Shown here in pieces: positions 1 through 7,003 of a stretch of DNA of 11,649 nt. How positions within the stretch are numbered: position 1 is the first letter of the stretch; each line of letters begins with the position of its first letter. The notes under the pieces were generated by a model, which was given only the letters and a program-made list of their open reading frames with translations, was not told the DNA's origin and ran no database searches. Location of the stretch: contig JAGOIB010000064.1 of the NCBI GenBank assembly GCA_017995875.1, positions 1 to 11,649 of the forward strand. Direction: 5' to 3'. The position numbers and the translations under genes were made by a program. The stretch comes from Saprospiraceae bacterium (lineage in GTDB: Bacteria > Bacteroidota > Bacteroidia > Chitinophagales > Saprospiraceae).

Positions 1-2809
1 GTTGCTTGCCGTCAGGAAGTATTCCGGTATTGTCCGAAATCTTTCTGTAACCTGTCATATCATGCAATTCAAATCGTACGGTTGACGGCTGATCCATGAT
101 ATAATCAATGATCAGTTGGTCAGCAGCCGGATTGGTATAGTGTATGACCTGTATGGATTCACGCTGAGACCTGGTAGTGAATATTTTTTCCTGTGGAAAT
201 TGTAAAGCCTCACTACCATCCATTTCTACATAACCCATATCGTAGGAAATGGTAAGACAGAAGTCATCAGTGCAGTCATTAGTGGAATCTGATATGGTGA
301 GGCACACCATATACATCCCTGGCTCATCATAAATATGTTCAGGATTTTCATTGTCTGATGTTTCACCATCTCCAAATGTCCAATACCAATCTGTATGAGG
401 TGTAGTCCCGGTGGAGTTGTTATCAAAATGAACAACACCATTGTCATCTATATAGTATGAAAATAAGGCATTACATTCTGGTTGTCCAACGGTGATTTCG
501 TGACAAACATCACTCACACAACCTGCGGCATCCGTAATGATAAGGCATACCAGGTATGTTCCCGGCTCATCATACGTATGGTAAGGACTGTGTCCATCAC
601 CTGTATGTCCATCGCCAAAGTTCCATTGATAAGAAACGATGTCGTGCTCACTGGTAGACGTACTATTAAAATGTATCTGCAGAGTTCCAGGTATTTGTTC
701 CCATGTGAATTGTGCATGGCAAGGAGATCCTGCACCTTCGACATGTACTTCGTGGCAAACTTCACTGACGCAACCGGTATTGTCTTCTATGCGTAGACAT
801 ACAACATACGTTCCTGTTTGTTCGTACGTGTGTGAAGGATTGGCTCCATCACCTGTATGGCCATCGCCAAAATTCCATAGATAAGAAATGATATCATGCT
901 CACTTGTGGAGGTATTGATAAACTGTACAACGAGTGAGTTACCGATCTGATCCCAGTTGAAACCTGCGTGACAAGGAGATCCTGCACCTTCGACATGTAC
1001 TTCGTGGCAGATCTCACTGACACAACCTACATTGTCTTCGATACGCAGACATACTACATAGACTCCCGGCTCGTCATAGGTGTGGTATGGATTAGGACCA
1101 TCGCCGGTATGTCCGTCACCAAAGTTCCATTGATAAGAAATGATGTCGTGATTACTCGTAGCGTGATTTATAAAGTGAATGGCCAGTGAATCCTGGAGTT
1201 GTTCCCATTCGAAGGCAGCATGACACTCAGATCCTGCAGCTTCGACATGCACTTCATGGCAAATCTCACTGACACAGCCCGTATTATCTTCTATGCGCAG
1301 ACAGACTACATAGGTTCCAGGTTCTTCATAGGTATGATATGGATTTTGTCCATCACCTTCACTTCCATCACCAAAATTCCATTGGTAGGAAATAATATCA
1401 TGATTGCTTGTGGAAGTGCTATGATAATGTATTTGTAGTGTCCCTGGTATTTGTTCCCAGTTGAAGTCTGCGTGACAAGGTTCTCCTGCACCTTCGACAA
1501 CTACTTCATGGCAAATCTCACTGACACAACCCGTATTATCTTCTATATAAAGGCAAACCACATACGTTCCAGGTTCTTCATAGGTGTGATATGGATTTGG
1601 TCCATCGCCTTCATGCCCGTCGCCAAAATTCCATGAATAGAAAATTATATCATGATTGCTTGTGGAGGTACTGTGATAATGTATTTGTAAGGTACCTGGT
1701 ATTTGCTCCCAGGTGAAGTCAGCATGACATGGATCACCGGCTCCTTCGACAACCACTTCATGGCAGATCTCACTGACACATCCTACGTTGTCTTCTATAC
1801 GTAGACATACTACATAGGTTCCCGGTTCGTCATACGTATGATATGGATTTGGACCATCACCTTCGCTACCATCACCAAAATTCCATTGATAGGAAATAAT
1901 ATCGTGATTGCTGGTAGCCTGATTATGGAAATGCATGGCCAGTGAATCCTGAAGTTGTTCCCAGTTGAATTCAGCATGGCACTCGGATCCTCCTGCTTCA
2001 ACATGTACTTCATGACACACATCACTTACACAACCTTCTGAATCATGGATGATAAGACATACCACATAGGTTCCAGGTTCATCATAGGTATGAGATGGAT
2101 TTGCGCCATCGCCTGTAGAACCGTCACCAAAATTCCATGAATAGGAAATGATGTCATTTTCACTCGTGGAGGTATTGCTAAAATCAACTTCAAGTGTATT
2201 ACCTACCTGATCCCAGGTAAAACCAGCATGACACGGAGCTTGTACAGGGGCAACTGTTACCTCATGGCAGACATCGCTTACACATCCGACATTGTCGGTG
2301 ATGATAAGGCAAACGAGGTATGTACCCGGTTCTTCATACGTATGGGAAGGATTCACACCATCGCCTTGATGCGTGTCACCAAAATTCCATGCGTTGGAAA
2401 TGATATCGTGTTCACTGGTGGAGTTGTTGTTAAATACAATGGTTAAGGTGCCCGGTGTCTGGCTCCACTCAAAAGCTGCGTTACAATCATTTGATACAGC
2501 ATTGACGGTCACCTCATGGCAGATATCACTTACACAACCAACATTGTCGGTGATGATGAGGCAGACCTGGTAATTTCCCGGAGCTGCAAAAGTGTGATAT
2601 GGATTCTGTCCATCACTGGTACCACCGTCACCAAAGGTCCATTGATACGAGATGATATCATGTTCGCTGGTAGAGGTGCTATGGAAATGAAGTTGCAAGG
2701 TGCCCGGCAATTGCTCCCAGGTAAAGGAAGCATGGCATTGCGCCTTGGCGACAGGCCCGGACAACAATACAAGCAGGAGAGGTAGTAGGGCAAGTAAAGT
2801 TTTTTTCAT
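1..2809 (-). CDS. Secreted multi-PKD-domain protein with T9SS C-terminal sorting domain (3' end outside window)
   Basis: I translated one uninterrupted frame from ATG at 2809 to the left edge: 936 codons and no stop. Residues 1-24 are a signal peptide (Lys-Lys, a Leu-rich core, then AKA before Gln24). Ten PKD-type domains follow, starting at Cys25, 109, 193, 277, 361, 445, 529, 613, 697 and 779. Most carry the PKD core W-N/T-FGDG, then HTY, EPGTY and VVCL. Nine are a strict tandem array; the tenth (779 to about 855) is divergent. Residues from about 885, with NPAADQL at 893-899, look like the start of a Por/T9SS type A sorting domain; roughly 35 residues are probably missing past the edge. 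Family knowledge suggests export through Sec and T9SS to the surface or medium, possibly as an adhesin or matrix protein. No catalytic domain is visible, so the function is unknown. A -7-like element lies 35-50 bases upstream. Confidence 0.93.
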   Translation of the reverse strand, partial: MKKTLLALLPLLLVLLSGPVAKAQCHASFTWEQLPGTLQLHFHSTSTSEHDIISYQWTFGDGGTSDGQNPYHTFAAPGNYQVCLIITDNVGCVSDICHEVTVNAVSNDCNAAFEWSQTPGTLTIVFNNNSTSEHDIISNAWNFGDTHQGDGVNPSHTYEEPGTYLVCLIITDNVGCVSDVCHEVTVAPVQAPCHAGFTWDQVGNTLEVDFSNTSTSENDIISYSWNFGDGSTGDGANPSHTYDEPGTYVVCLIIHDSEGCVSDVCHEVHVEAGGSECHAEFNWEQLQDSLAMHFHNQATSNHDIISYQWNFGDGSEGDGPNPYHTYDEPGTYVVCLRIEDNVGCVSEICHEVVVEGAGDPCHADFTWEQIPGTLQIHYHSTSTSNHDIIFYSWNFGDGHEGDGPNPYHTYEEPGTYVVCLYIEDNTGCVSEICHEVVVEGAGEPCHADFNWEQIPGTLQIHYHSTSTSNHDIISYQWNFGDGSEGDGQNPYHTYEEPGTYVVCLRIEDNTGCVSEICHEVHVEAAGSECHAAFEWEQLQDSLAIHFINHATSNHDIISYQWNFGDGHTGDGPNPYHTYDEPGVYVVCLRIEDNVGCVSEICHEVHVEGAGSPCHAGFNWDQIGNSLVVQFINTSTSEHDIISYLWNFGDGHTGDGANPSHTYEQTGTYVVCLRIEDNTGCVSEVCHEVHVEGAGSPCHAQFTWEQIPGTLQIHFNSTSTSEHDIVSYQWNFGDGHTGDGHSPYHTYDEPGTYLVCLIITDAAGCVSDVCHEITVGQPECNALFSYYIDDNGVVHFDNNSTGTTPHTDWYWTFGDGETSDNENPEHIYDEPGMYMVCLTISDSTNDCTDDFCLTISYDMGYVEMDGSEALQFPQEKIFTTRSQRESIQVIHYTNPAADQLIIDYIMDQPSTVRFELHDMTGYRKISDNTGILPDGKQ
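476..2737 (-). repeat. Tandem array of nine 252-bp (84-codon) PKD repeats
   Basis: This lies inside the secreted PKD gene. The first-Cys codons fall at residues 25, 109, 193, 277, 361, 445, 529, 613 and 697, so eight successive intervals are exactly 84 codons; the ninth repeat is 82 codons. Each repeat has four Cys, near positions 1, 59, 68 and 73. The best conserved part is the C-terminal half, ending GCVS-E/D-ICHEV. DNA conservation is also visible, for example around the direct-strand words cttcatggcagatctcact and aaattccattgatagg. Confidence 0.95.
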
Positions 2810-2850
2810 AATTGGTTGAGGATTAGATAAGCGTATAAACCGGGTGGATT

Positions 2851-2858
2851 CAAAACTA
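2851..2858 (-). promoter_or_regulatory. Candidate Bacteroidota -7 element TAGTTTTG for the PKD gene
   Basis: The minus strand reads TAGTTTTG, matching the Bacteroidota sigma consensus TAnnTTTG. It would place transcription about 35 nt before the ATG at 2809. I do not see a convincing -33 TTTG at the expected spacing. A 10-bp palindrome TTACATGTAA lies just upstream at 2868-2877. The 178-bp gap 2810-2987 holds no gene that I can support. Confidence 0.5.
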
Positions 2859-2987
2859 AAGATAACATTACATGTAAAACGCTGCCTGTTATTCCTAAAA
2901 TTTGGTGTTTTGATCTAATGGCGACATAAAGTGAAATTTCTTGTTTTATAGGGGATAGATTCTTAGTCTGTTAGACATCTGATCCCT

Positions 2988-3773
2988 TTATGATGTGTAT
3001 TGTTTTCTTTTGCGTTCACCCAATATCCAGAAGCCTTTTCGTCTTCTGATCTTATAATGTTCAGTGATATATTTTTCCAGAATGTAGATGGCTTCGTTGG
3101 TATCGTCTGTAAGGGTTACATAGTTGAGGTCCTCTTTTGAAATGGTCCCTTCACTGATCATGATTTGGAGATAATCCATCAGGGGTTGATAATATGTCTT
3201 TCCCATCAGGATGACTGGGAAATGATGGATCATCCCCGTCTGTACAAGGGTCAAGGTCTCAAACATTTCATCCATGGTACCCCATCCGCCGGGCAATACC
3301 ACAAACGCATACGAGTATTTGAGCATGAGAAATTTGCGCACGAAAAAATAATCGAGCAACACCCATTCATGCATATACGCATTGGGTTTTTGTTCCTGTG
3401 GCAGCTTGATATTGCAACCCACACTGGTGCCTCCTGCTTCATATGCACCTTTATTGGCTGCTTCCATGATACCGGGGCCGCCACCTGTCATGACCGTAAA
3501 TCCTGTTTTCACAATTGCCCTACCAACTTCTTCCGCCATCTTGTAATACGCATGATCCTGCTTAAAACGAGCAGATCCAAATACAGTCACACATGGCCCC
3601 ACAAAATGAAGCTTACGGAATCCCTTTATAAACTGGAGGACGACATTGATAGTAAAGGCAAGTTCACTGGTCCTGGATTTAGGTCCTTCCAGATAATCAT
3701 ATTGAGAGAGGAGGACCTTTCTTTTTTTTTGATCCGGTTGGATCTCCAGTGGTTCTATAGCAATATCTGCCAT
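2988..3773 (-). CDS. LOG-family protein (TIGR00730-type Rossmann fold, nucleotide phosphoribohydrolase-like)
   Basis: The protein is 261 aa. It carries both signature motifs of the LOG / lysine-decarboxylase-like family: GGGPGIMEAANKG at 97-109 and PGGWGTMDE at 161-169, with the conserved Arg-Lys pair of the active site at 146-147 (FFVRKFLM). LOG enzymes split nucleoside 5'-monophosphates into base and ribose 5-phosphate; in plants and some bacteria this releases active cytokinins. The bacterial substrate is often unknown, so I would not assign cytokinin production here. It is longer than the smallest LOG proteins (about 190 aa) because of an N-terminal extension of about 55 residues rich in Lys and acidic residues and a basic C-terminal tail (RRRKGFWILGERKRK). 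It has no signal peptide, so it should be cytoplasmic. It lies 67 bp downstream of the MDMPI-like gene and may be co-transcribed with it; I saw no TAnnTTTG in that gap. Confidence 0.9.
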   Translation of the reverse strand: MADIAIEPLEIQPDQKKRKVLLSQYDYLEGPKSRTSELAFTINVVLQFIKGFRKLHFVGPCVTVFGSARFKQDHAYYKMAEEVGRAIVKTGFTVMTGGGPGIMEAANKGAYEAGGTSVGCNIKLPQEQKPNAYMHEWVLLDYFFVRKFLMLKYSYAFVVLPGGWGTMDEMFETLTLVQTGMIHHFPVILMGKTYYQPLMDYLQIMISEGTISKEDLNYVTLTDDTNEAIYILEKYITEHYKIRRRKGFWILGERKRKQYTS

Positions 3774-3840
3774 GACATATATTTCATTTAGAAATCTAAT
3801 TGATACGAAGGATGCAATAACGGGTTTTCATCGATCATTA

Positions 3841-4713
3841 TCAAACCATCACTGCGGTCATGCCAATAAAAGCATCTGCGATTTCCTTTTTACCACTTAT
3901 CGAGGTGCGGTTTTTTAATTCATCTATGGAGATTTCGTTTGAAAACATTCTCCAGATGACCTGATCATCTATGTGAACCTTTGCCACCGAATATGAAGGC
4001 GTTTCAGTCATGGCGATCCACTTGTCGGTTTCATATATGAAATGATATTCTCCACCGCCTTCACCACTAACGATGAGGGAAAAAGTGTCTCCTGGTTCTG
4101 CATGAAGATTTCTAAAACGATATGGAACAGCCCGCAGTGAAGTCTCCAGGTATGGTTTAAAAAAGGTTTTGGAAAAGAGAGGCGACGCATGACCGAGGGC
4201 GTGTCGTATTTGTTGCTGATGATGCCACTTTTCCGTGTACTCCCGGGCGATGTGAAACCAGTTTTGAGATTCTTCATCACCAGCCCAGGCTACTGGAAAA
4301 ATGGCTTTTTCAATTGGATCCAATTTCGCGAGATGATCACTGTACAGGCTGTTGGTGATGGACAAGAGTGTAATCAGCATTTGTGGACTGACGCTTTGCA
4401 TAGCTTTTACCCAATCATTATTGATCAGATTGAGATACTGGACGACATCCTGATAAGTAGAGATATGAGCTGCCGAAGGGTCGTAAAAGTTGTCCCTTGA
4501 AATAGAGAGATTCCTGACATTGCCAGCAAGGAGATGGGCGGCCACATCTTTCACTTTCCATGCCGGTGCTAATGTCTGCAGGGCCCATTCCTCTGCGGTA
4601 AGGGAATGGAGCAATTCAATCAGGAGTTGATCCAGGGGAGAAAACAAATGAATCGTGGGAACAGGAATATCATGATGCATGGCTAAAATTAAGGGCGCCA
4701 CTAATAATCTCAT
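3841..4713 (-). CDS. DinB/MDMPI-fold metal-dependent protein (maleylpyruvate isomerase N-terminal domain family)
   Basis: The open frame is 290 aa from ATG at 4713. I think the true start is more likely ATG at 4680 (residue 12, MHHDIPVP...), giving 279 aa, because the first 11 codons lie in an inverted repeat that also occurs outside any gene. In full-frame numbering the N-terminal helix motif WKVKDVAAHLLAGN is at 52-65, and H60, E161 and H165 (in YTEKWHHQQQIR) fit the His...Glu-x3-His metal triad of mycothiol-dependent maleylpyruvate isomerase and DinB-superfamily thiol transferases. A beta-rich C-terminal part follows from about 195. Bacteroidota are not known to make mycothiol, so a different thiol (for example bacillithiol) or a different reaction is likely; the substrate is unknown. 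It is divergent from the glucosaminidase gene and upstream of the LOG gene on the same strand. Confidence 0.8.
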   Translation of the reverse strand: MRLLVAPLILAMHHDIPVPTIHLFSPLDQLLIELLHSLTAEEWALQTLAPAWKVKDVAAHLLAGNVRNLSISRDNFYDPSAAHISTYQDVVQYLNLINNDWVKAMQSVSPQMLITLLSITNSLYSDHLAKLDPIEKAIFPVAWAGDEESQNWFHIAREYTEKWHHQQQIRHALGHASPLFSKTFFKPYLETSLRAVPYRFRNLHAEPGDTFSLIVSGEGGGEYHFIYETDKWIAMTETPSYSVAKVHIDDQVIWRMFSNEISIDELKNRTSISGKKEIADAFIGMTAVMV

Positions 4714-4795
4714 AGTGATTAAAAAATCACATTGATTGTCAGTGCATTATAAAAATTTATCATACAAAAGTATTAGTTATTAGTAGCGCCCTTAA
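4689..4795. repeat. Spaced inverted repeat, 19-bp arms, between divergent genes
   Basis: The left arm TTAAGGGCGCCACTAATAA (4689-4707) is the reverse complement of the right arm TTATTAGTAGCGCCCTTAA (4777-4795) with one mismatch. The match extends outward by four A:T pairs (4685-4688 with 4797-4800) if G4796 bulges. The 69-bp spacer holds a second, smaller palindrome, GTGATTAAAAAATCAC, at 4715-4730. I see no direct flanking duplication. It could be a pair of operator sites or a tiny MITE-like element. Confidence 0.85.
4765..4772 (-). promoter_or_regulatory. Candidate -7 element TACTTTTG for the MDMPI-like gene
   Basis: The minus strand reads TACTTTTG (consensus TAnnTTTG) inside the spacer of the inverted repeat. 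The right repeat arm sits immediately upstream, where the -33 contact would be, and the left arm falls in the predicted leader, just before the ATG at 4680. If this is the promoter, starting transcription near 4758 would leave a leader of about 75 nt to ATG 4680. Confidence 0.5.
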
Positions 4796-4834
4796 GTTTT
4801 TCGCACTGAAAACCATCTTCGGGGATTATTGGCA

Positions 4835-4843
4835 TAGAATTTG
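4835..4843 (+). promoter_or_regulatory. Weak -7-like element for the glucosaminidase gene
   Basis: TAGAATTTG matches TAnnTTTG only if one extra base is allowed between the half-motifs. It lies about 44 bp before ATG 4887. It is the best candidate on the plus strand here, but weak. Confidence 0.25.
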
Positions 4844-4886
4844 GCTTTACCTGAATCATTAAAGCACATTCCTGCTCCCCGATAAT

Positions 4887-5480
4887 ATGATAGTTTTCAA
4901 AACCACCCTGCTTGTTATGATGCTCATGTCTGTGGGCCCAAAGGAGACCATGAAGCCTCAGGTCATCAACTACATTGATACGTATAAGTATATTGCCATC
5001 GATGAAATGGTTCGTTCGGGAATCCCTGCCAGCATTATTATGGCGCAGGGGATCATCGAATCCAATGCAGGCGTCTCCTATCTCGCGAGAGAATCCAACA
5101 ATCATTTTGGTATAAAATGTAAAAGTTACTGGACCGGTAGTTCATTCTATCATCCGGATGATGATCGTGATGAGAATGGAAAATTGATTCCATCGTGTTT
5201 CAGGAAATATAATACCGTGCATGAATCCTATGCTGATCACACGGATTTCCTGATGAGTACACCGCATTACCAGGCGTTGTTTGTGTATGATAAAACCGAA
5301 TACGAACAATGGGCTAAAGGGCTTCAGCTATGCGGATATGCATCATGTACGACGTATGCAGATGATCTGATCAGGATCATAAAACAATACAACCTGCACG
5401 AGCTGGATTACTATACGGTAGAATATGTGGATCGATCAAAACTGACGACAAACAAAGAGGTGACACTCAGTCAGGAATAA
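4887..5480 (+). CDS. Glucosaminidase-domain peptidoglycan hydrolase (FlgJ/GH73-like)
   Basis: The protein is 197 aa and the only clear plus-strand gene in the window. A short hydrophobic N-terminus (residues 1-17, MIVFKTTLLVMMLMSVG) may be a signal peptide. The glucosaminidase domain follows: IPASIIMAQGIIESNAGVS at 46-64 with the presumed catalytic Glu58, NNHFGIKC at 71-78, FRKYNT at 105-110, YADHTDFL at 115-122 and GYASCTTYADDLIRII at 150-165. The family cleaves the GlcNAc-MurNAc glycan backbone, in cell separation or wall turnover. Four Cys (78, 104, 149, 154) could form disulfides in the periplasm. I see no LysM or SH3 wall-binding domain; the acidic C-terminal tail of about 25 residues has no recognisable fold. 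An in-frame TAA lies nine codons upstream and no ATG intervenes, so the start is well fixed. It is divergent from the MDMPI-like gene and convergent with pdxA. Confidence 0.9.
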   Translation: MIVFKTTLLVMMLMSVGPKETMKPQVINYIDTYKYIAIDEMVRSGIPASIIMAQGIIESNAGVSYLARESNNHFGIKCKSYWTGSSFYHPDDDRDENGKLIPSCFRKYNTVHESYADHTDFLMSTPHYQALFVYDKTEYEQWAKGLQLCGYASCTTYADDLIRIIKQYNLHELDYYTVEYVDRSKLTTNKEVTLSQE

Positions 5481-5573
5481 ATTTGTAACAAGAAATACCA
5501 CCAATAAGATAAGTTCATTTTCAGAAGCCAAAGCCTCCAAAGACCTGGTAAACCAATCTCACCTTTTTCAGTA

Positions 5574-6635
5574 TTACATCTCTTCAGGTATCTCGGACGG
5601 CTTTGGTGTTTTTCGTACAGCGTTGGCGAAGTCTTTCTTGTGACGGTCGCGTGATCTGTAGATATCCAGTGCCATAAAGAGTGCGGACTTAAAAGACGAA
5701 GGATCTGCTTCGTTTTTTCCGGCGATCTCATACGCAGTGCCGTGATCAGGAGACGTTCGCACAAAAGGTAATCCTGCTGTATAATTTACTCCGTCCTGGA
5801 AATGCAGGATCTTGAAGGGGATCAAACCCTGGTCGTGGTACATCGCCAGGATAGCGTCAAACTTGCGATGGTTCATCGAACCGAAAAATCCATCTGCTGT
5901 ATAGGGGCCCATGATGATATCTCCGCCTTTCTTGGCTTCGATGATGGCGGGGCGTATTATATCTTCTTCCTCTCTGCCCAGGAATCCACTTTCGCCGGCG
6001 TGAGGGTTCAGGCCAAGAACGGCAACGGTAGGACGGGCTATTCCAAAATCTATTTGTAATGATTTGATGAGCGTGTCGAGTTTGGAGCGGATGCTTTCAC
6101 GGGTGATGGAAGGTGCGACCTGGCTCAAGGGCATGTGGCCCGTCATGAGGCCTACTTTCATCGTATCGGTGACCATCATCATCAGGCCGTCCTTGACGCC
6201 AAACTCATGGGCCAGGTATTCGGTATGACCGGGGTACTGGAATCCGGCCATCTGCATGGCGTTTTTATTGATCGGTGCTGTGACCAGCAGATCGATATGG
6301 CCGTCCTTGAGATCCCTGACAGCACGGTCCAGGGCGATATGGGCGATTTTGCCACCTTCTTCGGTTTCCTTACCGAGGGCGATGTTGATATTGTCCTGCC
6401 ATACATTGACTACGTTGATCTTCTGGTGGTAGATCTTATCTGCTGTAGCGGTGGTATGAAAGGAGAAATCGCCCGGATTGACAATGTTTTTATGATAGCT
6501 CACCACTTTGCTCGACCCGTAGATGACCGGGGTGCAGAGCTGGGTGATGGAAGGATGCGAAAGAGCTTTGATGATGACCTCAAGGCCGATGCCGTTGATG
6601 TCGCCTATGGTGATGCCTGCGCGGATGGTGCCCAT
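5574..6635 (-). CDS. pdxA: 4-hydroxythreonine-4-phosphate dehydrogenase
   Basis: The protein is 353 aa, a normal length for PdxA. It is the NAD-dependent enzyme of the DXP-dependent vitamin B6 pathway; its product is condensed with deoxyxylulose 5-phosphate by PdxJ to give pyridoxine 5'-phosphate. Recognisable motifs are GDINGIGLEVIIKAL at 11-25, PINKNAMQMAG at 121-131 followed by PGHTEYLA, TGHMPLSQV at 165-173, LGLNPHAGESG at 207-217 and AMYHDQGLIPFK at 264-275. The metal-binding histidines H167, H212 and H267 line up with E. coli H166, H211 and H266. The C-terminal half has FVRTSPDHGTAYEIAG at 291-306. It is cytoplasmic. It converges on the glucosaminidase gene with a 93-bp gap in which I see no clear terminator. 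It stands alone on its strand: its upstream side is the repeat block, with a good -7 element just before the start. Confidence 0.97.
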   Translation of the reverse strand: MGTIRAGITIGDINGIGLEVIIKALSHPSITQLCTPVIYGSSKVVSYHKNIVNPGDFSFHTTATADKIYHQKINVVNVWQDNINIALGKETEEGGKIAHIALDRAVRDLKDGHIDLLVTAPINKNAMQMAGFQYPGHTEYLAHEFGVKDGLMMMVTDTMKVGLMTGHMPLSQVAPSITRESIRSKLDTLIKSLQIDFGIARPTVAVLGLNPHAGESGFLGREEEDIIRPAIIEAKKGGDIIMGPYTADGFFGSMNHRKFDAILAMYHDQGLIPFKILHFQDGVNYTAGLPFVRTSPDHGTAYEIAGKNEADPSSFKSALFMALDIYRSRDRHKKDFANAVRKTPKPSEIPEEM

Positions 6636-6667
6636 GTACTTTATTTAGATGATGGTAAGATTGTGGA

Positions 6668-6675
6668 CAAATATA
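6668..6675 (-). promoter_or_regulatory. Candidate -7 element TATATTTG for pdxA
   Basis: The minus strand reads TATATTTG, an exact TAnnTTTG match, giving a leader of about 25 nt to the pdxA ATG at 6635. The region where a -33 box would lie falls in the GAGCAGAGAGCA repeat and shows no TTTG, so the repeat block abuts or forms the upstream part of this promoter. Confidence 0.55.
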
Positions 6676-6682
6676 CGACTTT

Positions 6683-6928
6683 GAGCAGAGAGCATAGGGC
6701 AGAGAGCAGAGAGACTGTCAGGAGACAGATTTCCCTTCTTTTGAATAAGAAATAACGAATAAGGAACAACGAATATGGAAGTGAATGTCAGGATACAGAG
6801 TATTCTTCAGGTCAATAACCAATAACCAATAGCCAAGTAGAAAGTAAGGAAGGTAATCATAACAGCCCCATCGGGGCGACATGTCTGTAGCATTGAAATA
6901 GAAAAATCAATTTTAGCTCCATCGGAGC
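6683..6928. repeat. Composite repeat module, copy 1
   Basis: The order on the plus strand is: purine-rich GAGCAGAGAGCA words (6683-6714), CTGTCAGGAGACAGATT (6715-6731), AATAACGAATAAGG-type filler (about 6743-6775), a 24-bp AATAACCAAT block (6814-6837), palindrome GCCCC-ATC-GGGGC (6865-6877), GTAGCATTgaaATAGAAAAA (6887-6906), and palindrome GCTCC-ATC-GGAGC (6916-6928), each palindrome followed by GACA. The same parts recur in the same order in copy 2. No coding signal is convincing. Confidence 0.8.
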
Positions 6929-6953
6929 GACACAGATTATGAGGATCTGTGTC
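6929..6953. repeat. Perfect 9-bp hairpin adjoining the repeat palindrome
   Basis: GACACAGAT (6929-6937) pairs exactly with ATCTGTGTC (6945-6953) across a 7-base loop. It directly follows the GCTCC-ATC-GGAGC palindrome, so two stem-loops stand head to tail. It is not followed by a T-run on the plus strand as long as a typical terminator needs (ATTTTTG only), so I call it a repeat structure. Confidence 0.7.
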
Positions 6954-7003
6954 TATTTTTGAAAGGGAGTGTCTGCCAAACTTGCAGGGCCGCTCATTGT
7001 GTA

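Noticed and set aside
482..1636. Series of repeated plus-strand open frames (MTRRSCTFDMYFVA... type)
   Set aside because: They recur with the 252-bp period because they are the antisense of the PKD repeats, and each is interrupted once per repeat or so.
476..2737. Regular repeats considered as a CRISPR array
   Set aside because: The period is 252 bp, the repeats are coding throughout in one frame, and there are no short repeat/spacer units.
2940..2987. Possible terminator after the LOG gene (GTCT-GTT-AGAC)
   Set aside because: The stem is only four pairs and no T-tract follows on the minus strand.
3165..3791. 208-aa plus-strand open frame opposite the LOG gene
   Set aside because: It is antisense to a gene with both LOG signature motifs; no recognisable protein features.
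5481..5573. Possible shared terminator between the convergent glucosaminidase and pdxA genes
   Set aside because: Only a weak 5-bp stem with a wobble pair (GAGGC/GCTTC on the minus strand) and no adjacent T-run; I cannot support it.
6135..6755. 206-aa plus-strand open frame opposite pdxA
   Set aside because: It is antisense to strongly conserved PdxA sequence and runs into the repeat block; its length follows from pdxA codon composition.
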